NCBI GenBank assembly: GCA_964426075.1
Contig: CAYROP010000028.1
Coordinates: 1 to 10,618 of the forward strand
Length of the DNA stretch: 10,618 bases
Reading direction: 5' to 3'
Origin: CAYQLK01 sp964426075
Lineage (GTDB): Bacteria; Patescibacteriota; Microgenomatia; CAYQLK01
The translations under genes were made by a program, and so were the position numbers. Positions 1-6,075 of the stretch are shown in pieces (position 1 is the stretch's first letter; each line of letters begins with the position of its first letter). A model generated the notes under the pieces. It did no database searches, was not told the origin of the DNA, and saw only the letters and a program-made list of their open reading frames with translations.

Positions 1-1
1 T

Positions 2-568
2 GAAGATGCAGACTTGGGAATGAGAATTGCAAAACGAGGTTTTAAAACTGCTGTTTTAAATTCTGACACTATGGAGGAAGCGAATAGTAGTTTGCCAAAT
101 TGGTTCAAACAACGATCTAGATGGGTTAAGGGTTATATTCAAACTTATCTTGTACACATGCGATATCCAAGTCAGTTTTTAAGATCAAAAAATAAATCAC
201 ATATTTTAACATTTCAACTTGTGATTGGAGGAAAGGTTTTGTCAATGTTAATCAACCCTTTTATGTGGTCTATTACACTTTCATATTTTATGTTCAAACC
301 AATAATTGGTGATTCAATTGAGACACTGTTTCCAGGACCTGTTTTTTATATGGCTTTAGCATCCCTTATTTTTGGGAACTTTTTGTATCTTTATTACTAC
401 ATGATTGGAGCAGCTAGGCGCGAGCATTGGGGATTAATTGTGTTTTCCTTTTTAGTTCCAATATATTGGTTATTTATGAGTATTGCGACATTTATTGCTG
501 TTTTTGAATTGTTTGCCAAACCACATAAATGGAATAAGACAAAACACGGATTGCATTTAACTAAATAG
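2..568 (+). CDS. Family 2 glycosyltransferase, membrane-bound, C-terminal part (5' end outside window)
   Basis: The open frame runs from the left edge to a TAG at 566-568, giving 188 residues and no N-terminus. It begins with the GT2 'ED' motif (EDADLGMRI, residues 1-9), where the Asp/Glu acts as catalytic base in this family. The acceptor-site QxxRW motif follows as QRSRW (37-41). Three hydrophobic stretches (about 70-98, 113-136 and 144-171) look like membrane segments, and the protein ends with a basic PHKWNKTKHG tail typical of processive cellulose/hyaluronan-synthase-like enzymes. Such proteins transfer sugars from nucleotide-sugar donors to a growing glycan on the cytoplasmic face and often extrude the chain. 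The sugar and product cannot be told from this fragment. It lies 45 bp upstream of a secreted sugar-dehydrogenase-type gene on the same strand, which fits a surface-carbohydrate locus. The internal TTG at 14 is not the true start. Confidence 0.9.
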   Translation, partial: EDADLGMRIAKRGFKTAVLNSDTMEEANSSLPNWFKQRSRWVKGYIQTYLVHMRYPSQFLRSKNKSHILTFQLVIGGKVLSMLINPFMWSITLSYFMFKPIIGDSIETLFPGPVFYMALASLIFGNFLYLYYYMIGAARREHWGLIVFSFLVPIYWLFMSIATFIAVFELFAKPHKWNKTKHGLHLTK

Positions 569-577
569 GCTTGAATT

Positions 578-604
578 TTGACTAGTATTGGTTGTTCATA
601 TAGG
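578..604 (+). promoter_or_regulatory. Weak candidate promoter before the first dehydrogenase gene
   Basis: A TTGACT element (578-583) is followed after 15 bp by TATAGG (599-604). This would start transcription near 611, almost at the ATG at 614. Spacing is short and the -10 box imperfect, so read-through from the glycosyltransferase gene is an equally good explanation. Confidence 0.22.
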
Positions 605-613
605 CTTAATGTA

Positions 614-3600
614 ATGCCTAAACTTTTTCAGTTCGTAATTATCAGTGCTATTTTTGCCCTCTTTTTGTCTTTTGCATCATTTGTGTACGCAGCGCCTCCA
701 ACGGGGTTTCAAAAGACTACACTGGTCAGCTCGGGTCTTAATAATCCAACTGGGTTTGAGATATTACCAGATGGCAGGGTTTTTATTATTGAACAAACTG
801 GGGCTATTAAAATATACAAAAATGGTCAATTATTATCGCAACCATTTGATGTTTTGCCAGCCAAAGGTGAAAATGATCGTGGATTACTAGGTATTGCTGT
901 TGACCCCCTATTTGTTAGTAATAATTATTTGTATTTTAGATATGTTGGTCTTGATGACAAACACCATATCGTAAGATACGTTGCAAGTGGAGATATAGCA
1001 ACGCAAAGCCCTACAGAAATATACTCAACTGACTATTTGCAGGCAAGTAATCACGCTGGTGGCTCTATACAGTTTGGACCTGATGAGAAACTATATGTTT
1101 CTTTTGGGGATAGCAATACTGGGTCTTCACAAGATTTGGGAACCGTAATTGGTAAGGTTATTAGAATTAATAATGATGGGACTATTCCTTCAGATAATCC
1201 TTACGTTGGTCAAAATGGGAAAAAACCAGAGATTTGGGCGTCGGGATTTCGAAATCCATTTAGGTTTCAATTCGATCATCCTACGAACAGACTTTTCCTG
1301 GGAGATGTGGGAAGCGAAAACTGGGAAGAAATAAATATTGTTAACGAAGGTGGTAATTATGGTTGGCCAGAGGAAGAAGGAGATTGTGGTAGTTGTTCAT
1401 ATGACAATCCGTTATATGCATATGAGCATGTGACTCCTAGTTTTTCAGTATCTGGAGGAATGGTTTATAGAGGTAATGTTTTTCCTCAGGAGTATCAAGG
1501 CAGCTACTTTTTTGGAGATTTCGCACAAGGGTTTATTAAAAGATTAACTATGGATTCTAATGGAAATTTTATTTCGGTATTTGAGTTTGATGACAGCGCC
1601 GGGAGTGTGGTTGATATGAGAACCGCACTTGACGGATCAATCTATTATTTAAATATTTTCCCTGGAAGTTTAAACAGAATTAGTTACAGTTCAGGTAATC
1701 AAATTCCAACATCTGTTTCTTTTGCAAATCAAACCTCAAGTTCAACAGCGCCGTTTACAGTTAATTTTAGTAGTAACGGTTCTAGTGACCCTGAAAATGT
1801 GCCCTTAAGTTATCTTTGGACATTTGGTGATGGAACGACAAGTACTCAAGCGAATCCACAGAAAACATTTGCAAATAAAGGTCAGTTTCAAGTTTTACTA
1901 AAAGTTTCTGATGGTGTACACAGCGCAACGGCAAGCCCTATAGATATAGTTGTTGGTACTCCACCAACTCTTAGTATTAACCTTCCAGCTGATGAATCAA
2001 TGTATAAAGCAGGAGATACTATCAATTATTCAAGTACGGCAAAAAATAGTAATAATGAGGATTTACCGGATCCGGCTTTTTCGACTTTAATATTATTTCA
2101 TCATAGTAGTCATACTCATCCATTTATTCCAGAAAGTGTTTCAAGAGCTGGTAGTTTTGTTATTCCGACCAGTGGTGAACCTGCAACTAATGTTTGGTAC
2201 AAAATTACTGTGACTGTAACAGATTCTGATGGACTAAAGACCACAAAAAGTGTTGAAGTTCGACCTGAGGTCTCGAGCTATTCTATAACTGCTAACCCTA
2301 ATGGACTTAGAGTTCTTGTTGATGGTATTCCAACTTCTGTTCCAGTTACTATACCCGCAGTGGTTGGATTTAAGCCAGTATTGTCCGGATATGATCAAAC
2401 ATTAAATGGTGTTGCGTATGAATTTGATAGTTGGTCTGATAGTGGTGCTAAGAGTCATGCAATAACTGTTGGAATAACGAATACTAATTACGCCGTTAAT
2501 TATCGTACTATTCCACCGTTCAATGCTAGTTATTTTAATAATAAAAATTTATCTGGCTCTCCTGTTTTGAGTAGACTTGATCCTGTAATTGAATTCGACT
2601 GGGGAAGTAACGGAAGTCCAGATTCAAGTGTTAATATCGATAATTTTTCTGCGCGTTGGGTTAAGACCCAATCTTTTAATCAAGGAAGGTATAAGTTCGT
2701 AACTACAACTGATGATGGGGCGAGGCTGTATATTGATAACCATTTAATTATTAATAAGTGGCAAGACCAAGGAAGTACAAGTCATGAGGCAGTTGTTGAT
2801 TTAAGTAATGGGCCACATGAAATAAAAATGGAATACTATGAAAGTGGCGGTGGGGCAAATGCATACCTTGAATGGGATAATTCTAATGATCCAGTTACCT
2901 ATGTTATGCCTGCTCCAACAGTAACCCCTACACCTACTCCAACCGTGTCACCAACGCCAGTTGGTGGATATAATGCAGAATATTTTGACAATATTGGATT
3001 ATCAGGACAGCCTAAATTAACAAGAAATGATACAGTGGTAAATTTTGTTTGGAATCACTTATCACCAAATACTTTAATTCCAAATGATAATTTCTCTGCA
3101 AGATGGACAAAAACCGAAGTTTTGTCAGAAGGTCTCTATGAAATCGCTGTAACAGCAGATGATGGCATTAGAGTTTTTGTAGATAATAATTTGATTATTG
3201 ATAGATTTATTGACCAACCATCGACTACTTACGCGACAACCTTAGGTCTTGCAAGTGGAAGCCATGTTTTTAAAGTTGAATATTATGAAAGAACCGGTGG
3301 GGCTGTGGCTAAGTTTGATTATAAAAAGATTTCTGGTTATGATGCCAAATTTTGGAATACTACCCCACCTTATTCTCAACCCATAATTCCAAGTAGTCTT
3401 CCACATTACTCAACTAATCAAAATATAATAAAGAATTATTGGAATGGTTCTTCACCTGATTCATCAATTGGAAACGATCGTTTTGTTGGAGTTTGGACAA
3501 AAAGTCTTAAATTAGATTCAGGTAATTATCAGTTCGATACAATAAGTGATGATGGTGTTAGGGTTTTTGTTAATGACCAGTTAGTTATTAATCAGTGGAA

Positions 3601-4099
3601 TGATCACGCGTCTACAGCACACTCTGTGGTAAAAAATTTACCTTCAGGAACTCATAATCTGAAAATTGAGTATTATGAAAATGGTGGAGGTGCTCTTTTA
3701 GAGTTTGGGTTTAAAAAAGTTCAAAATTTACCGATTAGTTTTAGTGCGGAATATTTTGACAATATGTTTTTAACAGGAGTACCAAAACTTACAAGAAACG
3801 ATCAAAATATAAATTTTAATTGGGGTTCTAGTAGTCCTGATTTATCAATTCCAGAGAATAATTTCTCTGCTAGATGGACTAAAACTCAACCATTTGTGGC
3901 TGGAATATATACATTTACTATAAAAAGTGATGATGGAATAAGATTTTATATCGATAATCAACTAATCGTTGATGACTGGACAGATCATCCTACCAAAACG
4001 TACAACCCTTCGGTTAATTTAACTACCGGGAATCATGTTTTGAAAATTGAGTATTATGAAAGAGGTGGACAGGCTGTCGCTATTTTTGCTCAGAATTAA
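614..4099 (+). CDS. Secreted PQQ-type glucose/sorbosone dehydrogenase with PKD and four PA14 domains
   Basis: The ATG at 614 is chosen over an in-frame TTG at 578 because it directly precedes a clear signal peptide (residues 1-26, cleavage near VYA-APP). The product is about 1161 aa. Residues ~34-358 form a six-bladed propeller of the soluble PQQ glucose dehydrogenase/sorbosone dehydrogenase family, with the NHAGG motif (His147, equivalent to the family's catalytic base), GFRNPFR (Arg213-Asn214) and GGNYGWP. C258 and C261 could form a disulfide. A PKD domain follows (~364-448, FGDGTTS), then a His-rich Ig-like module (~450-550, FHHSSHTHPF), a small beta module (~551-633, FDSWSDSG), and PA14 domains at ~634-754, 785-903, 907-1034 and 1042-1161. 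A Thr/Pro linker (~765-783) separates the first two PA14 domains. The family oxidises aldoses with PQQ as cofactor; substrate and activity here are unproven. No sorting signal or membrane anchor is visible at the C-terminus. The gene converges with the sortase gene, with stop codons overlapping by 4 bp. Confidence 0.9.
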   Translation: MPKLFQFVIISAIFALFLSFASFVYAAPPTGFQKTTLVSSGLNNPTGFEILPDGRVFIIEQTGAIKIYKNGQLLSQPFDVLPAKGENDRGLLGIAVDPLFVSNNYLYFRYVGLDDKHHIVRYVASGDIATQSPTEIYSTDYLQASNHAGGSIQFGPDEKLYVSFGDSNTGSSQDLGTVIGKVIRINNDGTIPSDNPYVGQNGKKPEIWASGFRNPFRFQFDHPTNRLFLGDVGSENWEEINIVNEGGNYGWPEEEGDCGSCSYDNPLYAYEHVTPSFSVSGGMVYRGNVFPQEYQGSYFFGDFAQGFIKRLTMDSNGNFISVFEFDDSAGSVVDMRTALDGSIYYLNIFPGSLNRISYSSGNQIPTSVSFANQTSSSTAPFTVNFSSNGSSDPENVPLSYLWTFGDGTTSTQANPQKTFANKGQFQVLLKVSDGVHSATASPIDIVVGTPPTLSINLPADESMYKAGDTINYSSTAKNSNNEDLPDPAFSTLILFHHSSHTHPFIPESVSRAGSFVIPTSGEPATNVWYKITVTVTDSDGLKTTKSVEVRPEVSSYSITANPNGLRVLVDGIPTSVPVTIPAVVGFKPVLSGYDQTLNGVAYEFDSWSDSGAKSHAITVGITNTNYAVNYRTIPPFNASYFNNKNLSGSPVLSRLDPVIEFDWGSNGSPDSSVNIDNFSARWVKTQSFNQGRYKFVTTTDDGARLYIDNHLIINKWQDQGSTSHEAVVDLSNGPHEIKMEYYESGGGANAYLEWDNSNDPVTYVMPAPTVTPTPTPTVSPTPVGGYNAEYFDNIGLSGQPKLTRNDTVVNFVWNHLSPNTLIPNDNFSARWTKTEVLSEGLYEIAVTADDGIRVFVDNNLIIDRFIDQPSTTYATTLGLASGSHVFKVEYYERTGGAVAKFDYKKISGYDAKFWNTTPPYSQPIIPSSLPHYSTNQNIIKNYWNGSSPDSSIGNDRFVGVWTKSLKLDSGNYQFDTISDDGVRVFVNDQLVINQWNDHASTAHSVVKNLPSGTHNLKIEYYENGGGALLEFGFKKVQNLPISFSAEYFDNMFLTGVPKLTRNDQNINFNWGSSSPDLSIPENNFSARWTKTQPFVAGIYTFTIKSDDGIRFYIDNQLIVDDWTDHPTKTYNPSVNLTTGNHVLKIEYYERGGQAVAIFAQN
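2513..4096 (+). repeat. Four tandem PA14-domain coding repeats
   Basis: Four divergent repeats of about 120 codons lie at about 2513-2875, 2966-3322, 3332-3715 and 3737-4096. Each has an aromatic start (SYFNNKNLSG, EYFDNIGLSG, KFWNTTPPYS, EYFDNMFLTG), a central DDGxR loop followed by a hydrophobic V/I-D/N strand, and a closing ExxYYExGG. In yeast adhesins and bacterial glycosidases PA14 domains bind glycans through acidic loops, so an array suggests avidity for a carbohydrate surface; this is inferred. At DNA level the copies are diverged, sharing only short identical runs such as one near 3660 and 4042. Confidence 0.85.
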
Positions 4100-4629
4100 A
4101 TAATAGATCCGGCATAGCTGGCTGTAACAATAATTCTTTTCGAATCCATAAAACCTGAACAGGTATAAATTGTCATAACTTTTTGATCTGATTCTAGAGC
4201 GACTTTAGCGTACTTTGCTGGCATTTCTGTGATTAGATCGATTGTAAAGGTTTTAATTTCACCACTAGCATATTTTAATTGGATTGAATCACCTCTTTTT
4301 ACACTCTTAAGGTTACCCAGCAGATTTGACCAGTTATGTCCATAAAAAACGCTATTTCCTGTTTCTGAAGGCAAAACACTATCTGTTAGGTAAGTAACCC
4401 CGTTTTTGGTAGTTTCAAATTTGCCGTTTGTTTTGGAAGAAGGAATTATCGGCAAATTAACGTTAATTGAAGTAATTGTAATTGCTTGTGGATACTTGCT
4501 GTTAATTGATTCACTAGCCTCTGAGGGGTCAATACTGGTCGGAATTATTGTTTGAATATATAAACTAGTTCCAAAGAAAATTGAGATTAAACCAGCTATG
4601 ATTAAACATTTTGAAAGAATGTTTTTCAT
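4096..4629 (-). CDS. Sortase (class D/E-like transpeptidase)
   Basis: This 177 aa protein has one N-terminal hydrophobic segment (about residues 7-28) that would anchor it with the catalytic domain outside. The sortase triad is visible: His98 in VFYGHNW, Cys157 in MTIYTCSGF and Arg164 in DSKRIIVTA. The GVTYL segment (77-81) and the NLLGNL...GD stretch after the His also match small class D/E-type sortases. Sortases cut a C-terminal sorting signal between Thr and Gly and join the protein to the cell wall or another amine acceptor. The gene starts 22 bp downstream of a gene encoding a protein with such a signal (ATTGN), its probable substrate, and both are likely transcribed together. No Shine-Dalgarno sequence is visible before the ATG. 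Its stop overlaps the stop of the convergent dehydrogenase gene. The class assignment is tentative. Confidence 0.9.
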   Translation of the reverse strand: MKNILSKCLIIAGLISIFFGTSLYIQTIIPTSIDPSEASESINSKYPQAITITSINVNLPIIPSSKTNGKFETTKNGVTYLTDSVLPSETGNSVFYGHNWSNLLGNLKSVKRGDSIQLKYASGEIKTFTIDLITEMPAKYAKVALESDQKVMTIYTCSGFMDSKRIIVTASYAGSII

Positions 4630-4651
4630 TTTTGATTATTTAGAACAGAAA

Positions 4652-5242
4652 TTATTGGTTTCGAGACTTTTTGATACTTAGTCCACCCAAAATTAATCCT
4701 AGTCCCAGCGTAATTAGTGCAACAATGTTAGTGATGTTACCTGTTGTTGCTACACCTAGTATTTCGCCACCACCAGTACCGTTGCCAAAATCATTATTTT
4801 TCGAGACTTCAGTGTTACTTACAGTACTTATTCCACCGACAGCGTTACAAGTGTAACCTTTGTTCATGGCTAAATATGGAGCTTTTTCTAACCCCCAAAT
4901 TGAGCCATCAAGTACCAATATCCATCCTTGGTTAATAAATGATTGCACTTCGTTCTGAGTGAGATCTGAAACCTTGAACCAATTAGTTTGTATACCATTG
5001 CCCACTTCAGGACAAAAACACTGAGTGTATGATTTGTCGGAAATTGTGTAAACAGCGTCTCTACCTCTAAAAGTGCGACTATCCCCTACTATTCCATGAA
5101 TACCGGTCTCATATTTGACTTTAAGGCCTGCATTGGGGTCAAAACAATCAGTAAATGGAGGTAAAGTTACCGCAAAAGCTGTGTTCGCAAAAGGAACTGA
5201 CAAAGTGATGTTAGCTGCCAGAGCTAAAATTATTTTTTTCAT
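4652..5242 (-). CDS. Secreted cell-wall-anchored protein, probable sortase substrate
   Basis: The 196 aa product begins with a signal peptide (1-24, cleavage near AFA-VTL). The mature domain has cysteines at 33, 75, 77 and 132, able to form disulfides outside the cell, and is rich in aromatic and glycine residues (for example GIQTNWFKV). A Gly/Asn/Ser-rich stretch (~136-158) leads into GGGEILGVATTGN (157-169), a hydrophobic helix (~171-189) and a basic tail (KKSRNQ). This tripartite end is a cell-wall sorting signal in which VATTG takes the place of LPxTG and resembles the LAxTG signals cut by class E sortases. I recall similar small proteins with this ending in Microgenomates genomes but cannot name a family, and the mature domain's function is unknown. 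It is the first gene of a leftward operon with the sortase, driven by a consensus promoter about 43 bp upstream. Confidence 0.85.
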   Translation of the reverse strand: MKKIILALAANITLSVPFANTAFAVTLPPFTDCFDPNAGLKVKYETGIHGIVGDSRTFRGRDAVYTISDKSYTQCFCPEVGNGIQTNWFKVSDLTQNEVQSFINQGWILVLDGSIWGLEKAPYLAMNKGYTCNAVGGISTVSNTEVSKNNDFGNGTGGGEILGVATTGNITNIVALITLGLGLILGGLSIKKSRNQ

Positions 5243-5250
5243 AATTTTTA

Positions 5251-5265
5251 CTACTCGGGCAGTAG
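5251..5265 (-). promoter_or_regulatory. Small inverted repeat in the leader of the sortase-substrate mRNA
   Basis: CTACT (5251-5255) and AGTAG (5261-5265) form a perfect 5 bp stem with a 5 base loop, located 9 bases before the start codon, where a ribosome binding site would be expected. It could tune translation or bind a regulator. The stem is short and may be chance. Confidence 0.3.
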
Positions 5266-5284
5266 AAATATATTATAGGGTGGA

Positions 5285-5312
5285 ATTATACTCATTTTAT
5301 TGAATATGTCAA
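5285..5312 (-). promoter_or_regulatory. Consensus sigma-70-type promoter for the substrate-sortase operon
   Basis: Read on the minus strand, TTGACA (5312-5307) is followed by a 16 bp spacer and TATAAT (5290-5285), both perfect hexamers. Transcription would begin near 5278, giving a leader of about 36 bases before the ATG at 5242. This is the strongest promoter in the window and suggests high expression. A second TATAAT at 5277-5272 has no matching -35 box. Confidence 0.8.
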
Positions 5313-5362
5313 CCCTCTAGTATTTACTCTGATGTTGGAATCTATGCTACGATTTTAAACAC

Positions 5363-5383
5363 AAAAAAATCCCTCAACGGGAT
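5363..5383 (-). terminator. Leftward intrinsic terminator upstream of the sortase-operon promoter
   Basis: On the minus strand ATCCC-GTTGA-GGGAT forms a 5 bp stem with a 5 base loop (5383-5369), followed directly by a run of T (complement of the A run at 5363-5369). There is no leftward gene just upstream, so it probably stops antisense transcripts from the pentapeptide-gene side before they enter the sortase operon. The short stem limits confidence. Confidence 0.5.
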
Positions 5384-5427
5384 AAATATACCCTATATTA
5401 TATCATAAAATGTTTAATTTTTCAACA

Positions 5428-5436
5428 TGGTATAAA
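5428..5436 (+). promoter_or_regulatory. Extended -10 promoter candidate for the pentapeptide gene
   Basis: TGG-TATAAA (5428-5436) matches the extended -10 pattern TGnTATAAT with one change; no -35 box is seen at normal spacing, as is usual for this promoter type. Transcription would start near 5443, two bases before the ATG at 5445, implying an almost leaderless mRNA. An alternative -10, TATATT at 5394-5399, would give a leader of about 40 bases. Confidence 0.4.
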
Positions 5437-5444
5437 ATTAAATA

Positions 5445-6047
5445 ATGATTAAAGATAGAATTTTTGGACAAGAAGAAATAGCTTCGATGAAGCCTGATGA
5501 GGAATATAAAAATTGTCGAATTTCAGGATTAACTTTGAATGATTTAGACTTGTCAGGGTCGAAATTTGATAACTGTAGCTTCCATAGCTCTAGTTTAATA
5601 GGTGCCAAATTAAATGATTGTGAATTCGTGGACTGTGATTTAAGTAATGTTAATTTAGCAAATGCAAATTTATTTTCTTCTTCCTTTTTGGGTTGCAAGT
5701 TTCTTGGAGTGGCGATGATAAATAATACAAATATTACGGCATCTGTTTTTGAAAAATGTGTGCTTGACTATACACAATGGCGCGGAATGGATTTATCTAA
5801 TATGGATTTATCTAACTCCTCACTGCGTGGGGCTGATTTTGGAGCATGCAATCTAGCGAGAGTTAATTTGACAAACTGTAATTTGTTAAATTGTATATTT
5901 GAATACGCGAAGTTTGACCAAACAGATTTGAGAGGATCATCTCTTGACGGCTTAGATTTGAATAACAACATTCGTGGAGTGATTATTTCGACTAAACAAC
6001 TAGTTGGATTGGCTGAAAACGCTGGTATAAAAATTATGGATTCTTAA
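5445..6047 (+). CDS. Pentapeptide-repeat protein, Qnr/MfpA-like architecture
   Basis: The 200 aa protein is made largely of A(D/N)Lxx-type units from about residue 24 to 172 (for example LDLSG SKFDN, CDLSN VNLAN ANLFS, MDLSN MDLSN), which predict a right-handed quadrilateral beta-helix. Near residues 95-112 the register breaks (ASVFEKCVLDYTQWRGM), dividing the helix into two blocks as in Qnr proteins. The C-terminal tail (about 173-200, IRGVIISTKQLVGLAENAG) resembles the dimerisation tail of Qnr/MfpA-like proteins. There is no signal peptide, so it should be cytoplasmic. Known relatives mimic DNA and protect DNA gyrase from quinolones or peptide toxins, but most pentapeptide proteins have no known role and gyrase binding is not shown here. 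It is transcribed away from the sortase operon and ends 28 bp before the second dehydrogenase gene. A 12 bp direct repeat (5789-5800 and 5804-5815) encodes successive DLSN units and points to growth by unit duplication. Confidence 0.88.
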   Translation: MIKDRIFGQEEIASMKPDEEYKNCRISGLTLNDLDLSGSKFDNCSFHSSSLIGAKLNDCEFVDCDLSNVNLANANLFSSSFLGCKFLGVAMINNTNITASVFEKCVLDYTQWRGMDLSNMDLSNSSLRGADFGACNLARVNLTNCNLLNCIFEYAKFDQTDLRGSSLDGLDLNNNIRGVIISTKQLVGLAENAGIKIMDS

Positions 6048-6057
6048 AAGTGAAATA

Positions 6058-6066
6058 TGTTAATAT
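6058..6066 (+). promoter_or_regulatory. Extended -10 promoter candidate for the second dehydrogenase gene
   Basis: TGT-TAATAT (6058-6066) lies in the 28 bp gap after the pentapeptide gene and would start transcription near 6073, three bases before the ATG. No -35 box or Shine-Dalgarno sequence is seen. Read-through from the pentapeptide gene is also possible. Confidence 0.3.
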
Positions 6067-6075
6067 GGTCCTATA

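Larger units (their letters stand above)
5269..5402. repeat. Separated inverted 13-mer (ACCCTATAWTATA) in the divergent promoter region
   Basis: The plus-strand sequence at 5390-5402 and the minus-strand sequence at 5281-5269 match at 12 of 13 positions (ACCCTATATTATA against ACCCTATAATATA). The left copy covers the predicted start of the sortase-operon transcript. Each copy contains a -10-like hexamer pointing towards the gene on its side. They could be paired operator half-sites for co-regulating the divergent genes, or simply two AT-rich promoter elements. Confidence 0.35.

Noticed and set aside
578..613. In-frame TTG start giving a 12-residue N-terminal extension of the first dehydrogenase
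   Set aside because: The extension precedes a complete signal peptide that begins at the ATG at 614, and TTG is a weaker start; no Shine-Dalgarno sequence supports it.
2906..2962. Thr/Pro microsatellite-like stretch as a phase-variable repeat
   Set aside because: Codons for Thr and Pro vary within it, so the DNA is not a clean short tandem repeat; it reads as a normal interdomain linker.
4109..4121. Hairpin CCGGC-ATA-GCTGG as a terminator for the first dehydrogenase gene
   Set aside because: The stem has only five pairs including a G-T, no T run follows it directly, and it lies inside the sortase coding sequence.
4671..5303. Rightward small open frames opposite the sortase-substrate gene
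   Set aside because: They are antisense shadows of a gene with a clear signal peptide and sorting signal, and lack any family features.
5438..5971. Leftward open frames opposite the pentapeptide gene (5438-5698 and 5768-5971)
   Set aside because: They mirror the regular codon pattern of the pentapeptide repeats, have no recognisable domains, and the forward frame is a clear protein family.
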